In this document: positions 46,370-54,353 of the stretch, in pieces | Numbering within the stretch: the stretch's first letter is position 1 | Layout of the letters: every line of letters starts with the position of its first letter | From: Duganella dendranthematis | Lineage (GTDB): Bacteria; Pseudomonadota; Gammaproteobacteria; Burkholderiales; Burkholderiaceae_D | Direction: 5' to 3' | NCBI RefSeq assembly: GCF_012849375.1 | Contig: NZ_CP051684.1 | Location: forward strand, 4,092,001 to 4,156,000 | Length of the DNA stretch: 64,000 nucleotides | Translations under genes and position numbers: made by a program | Notes under the pieces: model-generated | What the model was told of the DNA's origin: nothing | Database searches by the model: none | What the model saw: only the letters and a program-made list of their open reading frames with translations

Positions 46370-46382
46370 ATGACAATGTCAT
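46370..46382. promoter_or_regulatory. TetR-type operator candidate
   Basis: ATGACA-A-TGTCAT, a perfect palindrome immediately upstream of (or overlapping) the TetR start codon. Short palindromes at this position are typical autorepression sites of TetR proteins. Confidence 0.45.
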
Positions 46383-46519
46383 TCTAATCCAGTGCGCACG
46401 CCAGATTCACAAATCCGGCTACGGTGTGCTGCAATGCAACAACAATCGCACCTTTGCGCTAGATCAGGCACAGAGCAGATTGCCGTCCTAAGCTCGACGC
46501 TAGACCAGGGAGAGAGGCC

Positions 46520-47017
46520 ATGAACGCACCGGCTCAGCTTGACAACCTTAATCGTGCTCGCGAGGATGAGGACATGGACAACGCCAATGACACCCTTAGA
46601 AGCGAGATGGGCAACGGATTCCGGGAGACCAATGCCCGGATCGACATCATGTACCGCGAATCCAACCAGCGGATGGATGCGTTGCATCGCTTGGTTGATG
46701 AAAGCATTGCAGAATTGCGCAGGGAGACGACTGAAAATATTACGGAATTACGTCGCCAAACCACTGAAAACATTACGGAATTTCGGAAGGAAGTCAACGA
46801 GCGCATCGCTGAATTGCGACGCGAAGTTAACGCTCGCGTCGACCGCCTGGAGGACCGCCTGGAGGCGCAGCGCCGCGAAACACAGGAGAATTTCCGGCTC
46901 ATTGAAGCCAAGATCGACCAAGTGCGAAGCAATGTCGATGTGCACTTCAGGTGGCTGGTTGGCTTGATGTTGACCAGCATGCTGGGCATCGCCACGCTGC
47001 TGGTCAAGGTCATCTAG
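46520..47017 (+). CDS. Coiled-coil protein with C-terminal membrane anchor
   Basis: A 165-aa protein made of 11-residue-like repeats, ELRRETTENIT, ELRRQTTENIT, EFRKEVNERIA, ELRREVNARVD, between about residues 62 and 110, followed by more coiled coil and a C-terminal hydrophobic segment WLVGLMLTSMLGIATLLVKV. Such tail-anchored proteins are typical of Bdr/DUF1640-like families, but I cannot name it. GGGAGAGAG lies before ATG 46520; the N-terminal 18 residues might be omitted if ATG 46574 is used. Confidence 0.75.
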   Translation: MNAPAQLDNLNRAREDEDMDNANDTLRSEMGNGFRETNARIDIMYRESNQRMDALHRLVDESIAELRRETTENITELRRQTTENITEFRKEVNERIAELRREVNARVDRLEDRLEAQRRETQENFRLIEAKIDQVRSNVDVHFRWLVGLMLTSMLGIATLLVKVI

Positions 47018-47185
47018 GAGTGTTGGTGCCGGTATATTTCCCGACCGCCGGCGCCGGTAGTAGCAGCCCGAGGGCGCTAATAAGTCGTTCTATGTGAGAA
47101 CTGTGTGCATCATAACGCCCGAATATGACGGGCGTTTGACGTCCATGGCGGGGGACTGCAAAGTGCTGTAGAATAGAAGTTCTGT

Positions 47186-47545
47186 GGGGCCGACCTGGTT
47201 TCGACGTGGGTTGCAAAGCAGAGCAGGGCATACCGAGGCCTGGTTACCTCGTAAATACACCCAGAAATCAATAACTGCAAACGATAACTCGTACGCACTG
47301 GCAGCCTAAGGGCTGTTAGCTCCTAAACGCTTCTTCCCTGGGGCGGACCGTTAAAAGTCAAGGAGTCATTTACAGGGAATCGCGCTGTGACGGGTCACTT
47401 GAAGCAGCGCTAAATCTAAGGTGAATCGCTTGTCCAGAACGTGCACATCCGTGCTGTACAGGTTAAATTAAATGATAGTGCTAAGTATGTAGAACTGTCT
47501 GTAGAGTGCTTGCGGACGCGGGTTCGATTCCCGCCGGCTCCACCA
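47186..47545 (+). ncRNA. ssrA: Transfer-messenger RNA
   Basis: About 360 nt. The 5' end GGGGCCGACCTGG and the 3' end GGCTCCACCA pair as a tRNA-like acceptor stem, with the T-arm GGTTCGATTCCCGCC near the 3' end. The tag is read at 47277-47309 as ANDNSYALAA followed by TAA, with the resume codon GCA; the tag ends in ALAA like other betaproteobacterial tags. tmRNA rescues stalled ribosomes with SmpB. It carries its own CCA. A strong terminator follows. Confidence 0.96.
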
Positions 47546-47557
47546 CTCGGATAAAAA

Positions 47558-47597
47558 ACAAAAGGCCCCGCGCTTGCGCTCGGGCCTTTTATTTTTT
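47558..47597 (+). terminator. Terminator of ssrA
   Basis: AAAAGGCCC ... GGGCCTTTT stem with a T-rich tail (ATTTTTTATT). Confidence 0.9.
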
Positions 47598-47899
47598 ATT
47601 CCGCCGTTAGCGCATGCGGCGGGGATCGAACCCGCGGGACGCGGGGCGTAGCGGGGAATTCGGCTCGCATGCGAGCCGCCCGCGAAGCGGCTTTGCGCTT
47701 GCAAGCGCAAAGCCTCTCCGATTCGTCTGACTCAAAAACCGCCGGGAGGCGGTTTGCGCCCTGAGTCCAAAGTGGAATCATTTAACTTGTGCCTGGAATG
47801 ATGATGTAACTCAATCTGAAGATGCTGGTGCCGGAGCTGGTTTGCTTTCAGCATAGCGTTGATTTCATCGATGGCAAAGGGCGTCTCGTCTTTGACAGA
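47598..47899. other. Gene-free region rich in palindromes beside the tmRNA 3' end
   Basis: About 300 bases with no gene I can support. It holds CGGCTCGCATGCGAGCCG (exact, 18 bp), GCTTTGCGCTTGC/GCAAGCGCAAAGC (24 bp), AAACCGCC-GGGA-GGCGGTTT, and at about 47622-47638, on the minus strand, a tRNA T-arm-like stem GCGGG-TTCGATC-CCCGC without the rest of a tRNA. The tmRNA 3' end is a common integration site, so this may be the scar of a former element. Confidence 0.5.
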
Positions 47900-48379
47900 C
47901 TACTCGATTGCTTCCCAGTCGGGCCATGCTTCGGCTGGATGCATGATATAGCGCCAGTGCGGTGCAACGGCGCGCAATTCAATCAGGTCGAGTTCCACTG
48001 CATGCCGCACATCCTGCATTGAAAAAGAATGGCCCCCAGGATGATTGTGGGAAAAACCACTGTTGTTGACGCCAATTAGCTCGCTGGCCGAGAATAGAAC
48101 ATTGCTTGGCGTACCAATTTTACGAAAGATGAGTGAGCCGTCAGGTCGGAAGAAGGCACCGTTCTCATTGAAGTCATGACGAACGGCGTCCTCAAATTGC
48201 ACCGCCGCTAAACGGAACGGCGTGGAGATATCTGGACTGACCTGAGGACAGTTTGGGTCATACACAGAGAAATCCCAAGAATTTTGCATGACGGCTACCA
48301 GAGCGAACGAGCAAGGAGTCTTGTCCATCGACTGATAGTAAAAGGCTGCGGTTGGGTTGTTTTGATCGGTCACAACCAC
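47900..48379 (-). CDS. Accessory protein with a JAB/MPN-like HNHPGG motif
   Basis: A 159-aa protein. The C-terminal half has 'LFSASELIGVNNSGFSHNHPGGHSFSMQDVRHAVEL', reminiscent of the JAMM metalloprotease/RadC motif (HxHP...S..D), though with one residue fewer between H and S, and 'LRAVAPHWRYIMHP'. Similar pieces occur in phage head and toxin-associated domains. Base composition looks lower in GC than its neighbours, and it lies next to the tmRNA 3' end, suggesting acquisition by transfer. The start (GTG 48379) is uncertain; ATG 48328 is possible. Function unknown. Confidence 0.65.
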   Translation of the reverse strand: MVVTDQNNPTAAFYYQSMDKTPCSFALVAVMQNSWDFSVYDPNCPQVSPDISTPFRLAAVQFEDAVRHDFNENGAFFRPDGSLIFRKIGTPSNVLFSASELIGVNNSGFSHNHPGGHSFSMQDVRHAVELDLIELRAVAPHWRYIMHPAEAWPDWEAIE

Positions 48380-48395
48380 AGCTTGATTCTCTCAA

Positions 48396-48860
48396 TTAGA
48401 ACCCAGGCGCCGGCACTTCCGGGATCTGATTGTGCAGACTGGCGTTGATGACGTTCCAACCCCGGATCACGGCGATTGCGTAGCTCAGTTCGGCGATTTC
48501 GTTGTCGGTGAAATGTTCTTTCAGTTCGGCGAAATCGGCGTCGCTGGGCTGGCGATGGGGCAGGGCGTTGACGGCTTCGGCCCAGTTCAGCGCGGCGCGT
48601 TCCAGTGCGCTGAAGAACGGCGCTTCGCGCCAGCCGGCGACGGCGTTGAGGTGGCGCGGTTCGGCGCCTTGCTTGATCAGGTCGCGCCAGTGCATGTCGA
48701 TGCACACGCCGCAGCCGTTGAGCTGCGACACGCGCAGGTTGATCAGTTCCACCAGCCGGGCACCCAGCGAACTTTTCTTGACCGACGCCGACAGCGCGAT
48801 CATGGCCTGCAGATTGGCAGGGGCGAGTTGGAAGAAGGGAATGCGGGCAGCTTGGGTCAT
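48396..48860 (-). CDS. Carboxymuconolactone decarboxylase/AhpD-family protein, ECF41-controlled
   Basis: A 154-aa all-helical protein, 'LVELINLRVSQLNGCGVCIDMHWRDLIKQGAE', containing the CxxC-x3-H redox motif (CGVCIDMH) of AhpD-like alkylhydroperoxidases. Enzymes of this 'COE' group are the usual targets of ECF41 sigma factors; here the sigma gene is immediately upstream and a matching promoter lies at 48917-48943. ATG 48860 is preferred to the longer frame because of the spacing to that promoter and the conserved N-terminus. Catalytic role not proven. Confidence 0.9.
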   Translation of the reverse strand: MTQAARIPFFQLAPANLQAMIALSASVKKSSLGARLVELINLRVSQLNGCGVCIDMHWRDLIKQGAEPRHLNAVAGWREAPFFSALERAALNWAEAVNALPHRQPSDADFAELKEHFTDNEIAELSYAIAVIRGWNVINASLHNQIPEVPAPGF

Positions 48861-48916
48861 GATGACGCCTTTCACAGTATGCGGCAGGCACACCATGCGC
48901 CTGTCATATCCTGTAA

Positions 48917-48943
48917 GACGCGCCACCTGCACCGCTTGTGACA
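48917..48943 (-). promoter_or_regulatory. ECF41 promoter of the carboxymuconolactone decarboxylase gene
   Basis: On the minus strand TGTCACA (48937-48943), a 16-bp spacer and CGTC (48917-48920) match the ECF41 consensus TGTCACA-N16-CGTC exactly. The -35 begins 5 bp after the sigma-gene stop; the start codon is 57 bp downstream of the -10. Confidence 0.85.
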
Positions 48944-48947
48944 GCTT

Positions 48948-49823
48948 TTAGAAAATAGTCTGCGGCACACCCGCCAGCTTGTCCGGATTGCGGACGATGA
49001 AGACGGCGATGATGCGGTCGTTGTCAATCAGGAAGGACTGGGCCGACTCCAGCTTGCCGCCGACGTAGCGCAGCAGTCCAGGTTCACCGTTGATGCGCGC
49101 CTGCCGGTACATCACTTGCTGCGGATATTGATGTTCCAGCGACCAGAACGATCCCGCCACGCGGCCGGCGCCGTGCAGCACGCGCAGGTAGGAATTGACT
49201 TTGCCGCCGCCGTCGGCCACCAGTTGCACATCGTCGGCCAGCAGGGTCTTCATGGCGGCGCGATCGCCATTCTGGGCGGCGGCCATGAAGCGTCCCAGCA
49301 GCGCCTGATGCTGTTCCCTCGGCACGGCAAAGCGCGGCTGTTGCTGCTGCACGCGCTGCTGCGCCCGGTGCACCATCTGCCGGCACGCCGCTTCGCTCTT
49401 GCCCAGCATGTCGGCGATATCGGCGTACTCGTGTTCAAACACCTGGCGCATCAGAAACGCCGCCCGCTCCTCCGGCGACAAACGCTCCAGCACCCACATG
49501 AACGCCATCGACACCTCACTGGCCAGCTCGGCGCTGCTTTCTGGCGTGCGCTCGTCCAGTTCGACGATCGGCTCCGGCAGCCACCAGCCCACATACGTGC
49601 TGCGTTCGCTCAGCCGCGCGCGCAGGCGGTCGACTGCCAGCCGGGTGGCGATGGTCACCAGCCATGCTTCCGGCGATTGCACTTGCGCACGGTCGCTGCC
49701 GTGCCAGCGCAGCCAGGCGTCCTGCACCACGTCGTCGGCGTCGGCGCGGGTGCCCAGCATGCGGTAGGCGATGGAAAACAGGCGCGGCCGCAGTGCCGCA
49801 AATAGCGAGGAGTCAGTCATCAT
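48948..49823 (-). CDS. sigJ: ECF41-type RNA polymerase sigma factor (SigJ-like) with SnoaL-like C-terminal domain
   Basis: A 291-aa extracytoplasmic-function sigma factor. Region 2 is 'RLFSIAYRMLGTRADADDVVQDAWLRW', region 4 is 'LSPEERAAFLMRQVFEHEYADIADMLGKSEAACRQMVHRA', and a roughly 120-residue SnoaL-like domain follows. The ECF41 hallmarks are all present: WLPEP in the linker, DGGGK in the C-terminal domain and NPDKL near the end. The extension controls activity in place of an anti-sigma factor. It precedes its decarboxylase partner and has its own ECF41 promoter, so it is autoregulated. ATG 49823 is the first of two adjacent ATGs. Confidence 0.93.
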   Translation of the reverse strand: MMTDSSLFAALRPRLFSIAYRMLGTRADADDVVQDAWLRWHGSDRAQVQSPEAWLVTIATRLAVDRLRARLSERSTYVGWWLPEPIVELDERTPESSAELASEVSMAFMWVLERLSPEERAAFLMRQVFEHEYADIADMLGKSEAACRQMVHRAQQRVQQQQPRFAVPREQHQALLGRFMAAAQNGDRAAMKTLLADDVQLVADGGGKVNSYLRVLHGAGRVAGSFWSLEHQYPQQVMYRQARINGEPGLLRYVGGKLESAQSFLIDNDRIIAVFIVRNPDKLAGVPQTIF

Positions 49824-49831
49824 GAACCTTA

Positions 49832-49858
49832 GACGCGCCAGGCGGTCAATCTGTGACA
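49832..49858 (-). promoter_or_regulatory. ECF41 autoregulatory promoter of the sigma gene
   Basis: TGTCACA (49852-49858 complement), 16-bp spacer, CGTC (49832-49835). The start codon is only 9 bp downstream of the -10, so the transcript would begin about at the start codon, making it leaderless or nearly so. Confidence 0.85.
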
Positions 49859-49956
49859 GCTTACCTTATCCGGAATGCGCATTTGCTTTTTTGGAATCAT
49901 TCGTCGTCAGGCCGCCGCCTTCGCGCTACCTTGGGAAGGCCAACTAAGGAGACAAT

Positions 49957-51227
49957 ATGAAACTCGAAACCATCGCCGTCCATGGCGGCTACAGCCCTGA
50001 TCCAACCACCCGTGCCGTCGCGGTGCCGATCTACCAGACCGTGGCCTATGCATTCGACGACACCCAGCACGGCGCCGACCTGTTCGACCTGAAAGTGCCG
50101 GGCAATATCTACACCCGCATCATGAATCCGACCCAGGATGTGCTGGAGCAGCGCGTCGCCGCGCTCGAGGGCGGGGTGGCGGCGCTGGCGCTGGCGTCCG
50201 GCCAGGCCGCCGTCACCTACGCGATCCAGACCATTGCCGAAGCCGGTGATAACATCGTCGCCGCCGCCACGCTGTATGGCGGCACCTACAACCTGTTCGC
50301 CCACACGCTGCCGCAGTACGGCATCACCACCCGTTTCGCCGACGCCCGCGACCCGGCCTCGTTCGGCGCGCTGATCGACGCGCGCACCAAGGCGGTGTTC
50401 ATCGAATCGATCGGCAACCCGCTGGGCAATATCACCGATATCGCGGCCATCGCCGCGGTCGCCCACGCGCACGGCGTGCCGCTGATTGTCGACAACACGG
50501 TCGCCACGCCGTACCTGCTGCGGCCAATCGAGCACGGCGCCGACATCGTGGTGCATTCGCTGACCAAATACCTGGGCGGCCACGGCAACTCGATCGGCGG
50601 CGCGATTGTCGATTCCGGCAAGTTCCCTTGGACCGAGCACAAGGAGCGTTTCAAGCGCCTCAACGAACCGGACGTGTCCTACCACGGCGTGGTCTACACC
50701 GAGGCGCTGGGCCCGGCTGCCTACATCGGTCGCGCGCGCGTGGTGCCGCTGCGGAATACCGGCGCGGCGCTGTCACCGTTCAACGCTTTCCTGATCCTGC
50801 AAGGCATCGAGACGCTGGCACTGCGCATGGAGCGGATTGTCGACAACACGCGCAAGGTGGCGCAGTTCCTTGGACAGCATGGCAAGGTCAAGTGGGTCAA
50901 TTACGCCGGGCTGGAAGACCACCGGGACCACGCGCTGGCCGTCAAATATCTGGGCGGACGGCCGTCCGGTGTGCTGACGTTTGGCGTGCAAGGGGCGTGG
51001 AGGGCGGCGCGCGCTTTCAGGATGCGTTGCAACTGTTCACGCGGCTGGTCAATATCGGCGATGCCAAGTCGCTTGCCTGTCATCCGGCCTCGACCACGCA
51101 CCGCCAGCTCAACGAGGAAGAACTGGCCAAGGCGGGCGTGACGGTGGATACGGTGCGCCTGTCGATCGGCATCGAGCACAGCGACGATCTGCTGGCCGAC
51201 CTGGAACAGGCACTGGCGGCGGTGTAA
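49957..51227 (+). pseudogene. metY: O-acetylhomoserine sulfhydrylase-like enzyme, frameshifted near 50992
   Basis: Cys/Met metabolism PLP enzyme, about 423 aa if intact. 'ETIAVHGGYSPDPTTRAVAVPIYQTVAYAFDD' opens it; [11 protein letters not shown] holds the PLP lysine. It would condense O-acetylhomoserine with sulfide to homocysteine. The frame is correct to residue 345, then shifts at the GGGG run 50992-50995; the C-terminal part ([30 protein letters not shown]...[20 protein letters not shown]) continues in the other frame to 51227. A single missing G restores a normal G-G-V-E-G-G. This is either a real inactivating deletion or a sequence error in a homopolymer. Confidence 0.88.
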
Positions 51228-51230
51228 GCC

Positions 51231-52325
51231 TTAGCTCTTCTTTTCCGGCACCGGCACGCGCTCGACGATGACATTGCCGTCGACCACCCGGCAATCAATC
51301 ACGTGGTTGCGCGAGACGCTGGTGTGGCGCGAGTGGAGGTCATGGTACTTGCCGGCTTCTTCCAGCCGCAAGTCGATGCGGAAGCTTTCCAGGTTATTGC
51401 TGAGCGCCACTTCGGCCACGCGCTGCTTGCGGATATCGGCTTCCTTGTCGCTGCGGCCGTGCATTTCCGGCCCTTCGAAGTAGCGGATCAGCGCACATTC
51501 GATGACGTCGATGCGGTCCTTCAGCAGCATGTCGGTGGCGACCGGATTCTGGTTGACGTCCAGCTCGGCTGGATCGCCGTCGGCCGACATCACTTCCACA
51601 TTCATGCGCTGGATCAGCAGCAGCATGTCGTTGTCTTCGCTCTGGCGCTGGTGCACGCGCTGCACCGGCGTCAGGCGCGCGCGCGCCAGCCGGCCCAGCG
51701 GGTCCTTGGTCTGGCCGACGTACTGCACTTCGCTGGCGAAGGTGTACGGGTTGTCGTACTGCTGCAGCAGGTCGTGGATCGACAGCGCCTCGATCAGGCC
51801 GCCCCAGTTGAGCGTGATGAACTGGTCGGTCAGCACCACGGTCGGCTTTTTCAGCGTGGCGGCGAACGGCACCGTCAGCTCGATGGTCAGCGTGTCTTTT
51901 TTCTCTTCCGTGCCCACCAGCAGCGGCACCGTCAGCTTCAGCGAGAAGAAGCCCCAGCTGGTATTGCGCGACGGGTCGAAGCGCACGCGCGGGCGGCTGA
52001 TGGCGAAATACAGCAGCCGCTTTTCGCTGGTGGCTTCCAGGTCGAACTGCATGCGGCGCAGATGGCGGCCAACCGGGTCGCGGATATCCGGCACCGGCGG
52101 GAAGCCGGCGATCAGGTCGTACCAGTGGAATTTGGCGTCGGCCACGGTGACCACCCAGGTCTGCGGCGCGGCGGTGCGTTGCGGCATCAGCGGCAGCAGC
52201 TCTTCCATGTCGTCCGGCGGCGGCGCCAGCAGGTCGTGGAAGGGTTCGGGAGCTTCCTCGAACAGCGCGCCTATGCCCAGCTCTTCCGGCGACGGATCGG
52301 GATAATCGTCGTCGTCATTGCTCAT
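51231..52325 (-). CDS. GIY-YIG-like nuclease-domain protein, paralogue A
   Basis: A 364-aa protein. After an Asp/Pro-rich N-terminus it has a conserved block about residues 47-160 (QRTAAPQTWVVTVADAKFHWYDLIAGF) and then YVGQTKDPLGRL (202-213), which resembles the second GIY-YIG motif with Arg212, and IDVIECALIRYFEG with Glu276, resembling the GIY-YIG metal-binding Glu. The first GIY strand is not clear, so the nuclease call is an inference. It is highly similar to the next gene (52432-53472). GGAG precedes ATG 52325. No operon partner is evident. Confidence 0.7.
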   Translation of the reverse strand: MSNDDDDYPDPSPEELGIGALFEEAPEPFHDLLAPPPDDMEELLPLMPQRTAAPQTWVVTVADAKFHWYDLIAGFPPVPDIRDPVGRHLRRMQFDLEATSEKRLLYFAISRPRVRFDPSRNTSWGFFSLKLTVPLLVGTEEKKDTLTIELTVPFAATLKKPTVVLTDQFITLNWGGLIEALSIHDLLQQYDNPYTFASEVQYVGQTKDPLGRLARARLTPVQRVHQRQSEDNDMLLLIQRMNVEVMSADGDPAELDVNQNPVATDMLLKDRIDVIECALIRYFEGPEMHGRSDKEADIRKQRVAEVALSNNLESFRIDLRLEEAGKYHDLHSRHTSVSRNHVIDCRVVDGNVIVERVPVPEKKS

Positions 52326-52431
52326 TTGCGCGCTCCGTGGTGTCATAGTCCGGTGATTATAGTGCTTCCGATCTGATATTTCCATGCGGAAATGTGTCGG
52401 CGCATCAAGAATCTATCCAATGTAACACTAC

Positions 52432-53472
52432 TCAGGACTTGCCGCCTTTCACTGGCGCCGGCAGTGGCATCGACGCAACCTGGGCCTGGCCGTCGGCGAT
52501 GAAGCAGCTCAATATATGGCGCTTGGCCGAGGTGACAAACTCCGAGCTTACATAATTATAGAAGCCGGTTTCCGGCAATTCCAGATCGATGGTGTACTGC
52601 GCCAGATTGTTGGCCACCTGCACCGCCGCCAGCCGTTCGCTGCGGGCCTTGCGCTCGTCCAGCGGGCGCAGGCGCGGCGCGCTGCCCTCGAAGTAGCGGA
52701 TCAGCGCCGCTTCGATCACGTCCACGCGCTCGGCGTGCAGGATGTCGGCCGGCAGCGCGTATTCATTGTGCGGCAGCGCGGCCGGGTCGCCGTCGGCGCA
52801 ATTGACCTCGACCTCGACGCCCAGCACCAGGATCAGCGTGTCGTACTCCATGCCGCACTGGGCACGCAGCTTGTGCATGGCGCCCAGCCGGCCCTTGCCG
52901 AGACGGCCGTCCGGATCGCGGGTCTGGCCGACGTAGCTGACTTTGCTGGGCAGCTTGAGCGTGTGGGCGTAAGTTTGCAGCAAGTCGTGCACGGAAAACA
53001 CTTCGACCAGGCCGCCCCAGTTGAGGCTGATGAAGTTCTCGGTCAGGATCACGGTCGGCTTCTTCATGGTGGCCGCGAACGGCACCTTCAGTTCCACCGT
53101 GATGGATTCCTTGGTCTGCTCGGCGCCCATCAGCAGCGGCAAGGTCAGCTTGAGCGAGAAGAAGCCCCATTGCACCACGCCGGCGATGTCGAAGCGCACG
53201 CGCGGGCGGGTGACGGCGAAGAACACATGGCGCTTTTCCGCCGTGGCCTCCAGCTCGAACTGCATGCGGCGCATGTAGCGGCCGATGGGATCGCGGATGT
53301 CCGGCTTTTCGGCAAAGCCGGCAATCAGGTCATACCAGTGATATTTGGCGTCGGCCACGCGGACCATCCAGCTTTGCGGCGCGGTGGTGCGCTGCGGCAG
53401 GGTGGCGAAGGAGTCTGTCAATGAACCAGCATAGGGCTGCGGGAGTTGGGCAGCCTGCTCAGGAAAATCCAT
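52432..53472 (-). CDS. GIY-YIG-like nuclease-domain protein, paralogue B
   Basis: A 346-aa tandem paralogue of the gene at 51231-52325. The two align over almost their whole length: WVVTVADAKFHWYDLIAGF against WMVRVADAKYHWYDLIAGF, KKPTVVLTDQFITLNWGGL against KKPTVILTENFISLNWGGL. Here YVGQTRDPDGRL (residues 180-191, Arg190) and VIEAALIRYFEG (Glu254) are retained. The N-terminal region is shorter and lacks the acidic segment. Conserved candidate active-site residues in both copies argue against one being a decayed copy. Gap between the genes is 106 bp. Confidence 0.7.
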   Translation of the reverse strand: MDFPEQAAQLPQPYAGSLTDSFATLPQRTTAPQSWMVRVADAKYHWYDLIAGFAEKPDIRDPIGRYMRRMQFELEATAEKRHVFFAVTRPRVRFDIAGVVQWGFFSLKLTLPLLMGAEQTKESITVELKVPFAATMKKPTVILTENFISLNWGGLVEVFSVHDLLQTYAHTLKLPSKVSYVGQTRDPDGRLGKGRLGAMHKLRAQCGMEYDTLILVLGVEVEVNCADGDPAALPHNEYALPADILHAERVDVIEAALIRYFEGSAPRLRPLDERKARSERLAAVQVANNLAQYTIDLELPETGFYNYVSSEFVTSAKRHILSCFIADGQAQVASMPLPAPVKGGKS

Positions 53473-53649
53473 TTTGCACCATCGGAAAAAGTTGAGTGTC
53501 GGCGACTGTCTCTTTTTCCGATCAGCGGGGTCTTGGCTTTTAGGAAATAAGTAGTGCTACGCAGTCATGGCAGCAGACTACGCCAACTATGTCCGTACGG
53601 CAATAAAAATCAATGGTGCGCTGCGCTGCGGCGGCGCCAAACCAACAGT

Positions 53650-54345
53650 TCAGGCCGCCAATGCGTCGCCGGCCAGCGCCGCCTGGATCAGCGCCAGCAG
53701 CTCGGCCGGCTGCCGGAACAGGTAATCGGCCTGCCAGCTTTCCGGCGACGTGGTGCCGCAATAGCCCCAGCTGCAGGCGATGGTCAGCATATTGGCGGCC
53801 TTGCCGGCCTGGATATCGCGCAGGTCGTCGCCGACATACCAGCACTGTTCGGGCGCCAGCTTGAGGCGGCTGGCTGCTTCCAGCAGCGGCGCCGGGTGCG
53901 GCTTGGCGTGCGCCGCGGTGTCGCCGGAAATCGCGCAGGCTGCGTGGCCGAGGCCGATCTGCGGCAGCAGCGGGTCGGTAAACCGTTTCGACTTGTTGGT
54001 GACCACGCCCCATTGCAGCCCGGCCGCCTCGATGCCTGCCAGCAGTTCCGGGATGCCGTCGAACAGCCGGCTGTGGACCGCGATGGCGGCTTCGTAATTG
54101 CTGAAGAACTCATCGCGCAGCGCCAGGTAGCCGTCGTCGTCCGGCGTCAGGCCGAACGAGGCGCCGATCATGCCGCGCGCGCCGGCCGAGGCGGTCGGAC
54201 GCAGGATCTCGTAAGCGGTCGGTTCCAGTCCGCGCGTGCTGCGCAGCAGGTTGACGGCGGCGGCCAGGTCGGGCGCGGTGTCGGCCAGCGTGCCGTCGAG
54301 GTCGAACAGGATGGCGCGTGGCGCGGCAGGTGTGGTCATGGTCAT
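53650..54345 (-). CDS. gph: Phosphoglycolate phosphatase-like HAD hydrolase
   Basis: A 231-aa HAD-superfamily phosphatase: FDLDGTLADTAPD (nucleophile Asp), VVTNKS (motif II), KPHPAPLLEA (motif III) and VGDDLRDIQAGKAA (motif IV). It would dephosphorylate 2-phosphoglycolate from oxidative DNA damage. It is downstream of ubiG, a conserved neighbourhood in this group. ATG 54345 is preferred; 54339 is possible. The 177 bp beyond its stop (53473-53649) carry nothing I recognise. Confidence 0.9.
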   Translation of the reverse strand: MTMTTPAAPRAILFDLDGTLADTAPDLAAAVNLLRSTRGLEPTAYEILRPTASAGARGMIGASFGLTPDDDGYLALRDEFFSNYEAAIAVHSRLFDGIPELLAGIEAAGLQWGVVTNKSKRFTDPLLPQIGLGHAACAISGDTAAHAKPHPAPLLEAASRLKLAPEQCWYVGDDLRDIQAGKAANMLTIACSWGYCGTTSPESWQADYLFRQPAELLALIQAALAGDALAA

Positions 54346-54353
54346 ATCAACAA

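Noticed and set aside
47136..47174. TTGACG and TAGAAT as an ssrA promoter
   Set aside because: TAGAAT is well placed, but the spacer to TTGACG is 27 bp, too long for a sigma-70 promoter, and I saw no better -35.
47615..47645. A complete tRNA gene on the minus strand
   Set aside because: Only the T-arm is present; no D-arm, anticodon arm or matching acceptor stem could be found.
47468..47710. 80-codon minus-strand frame with SRRESNPRPQ
   Set aside because: A well-known spurious frame antisense to the tRNA-like 3' end of tmRNA.
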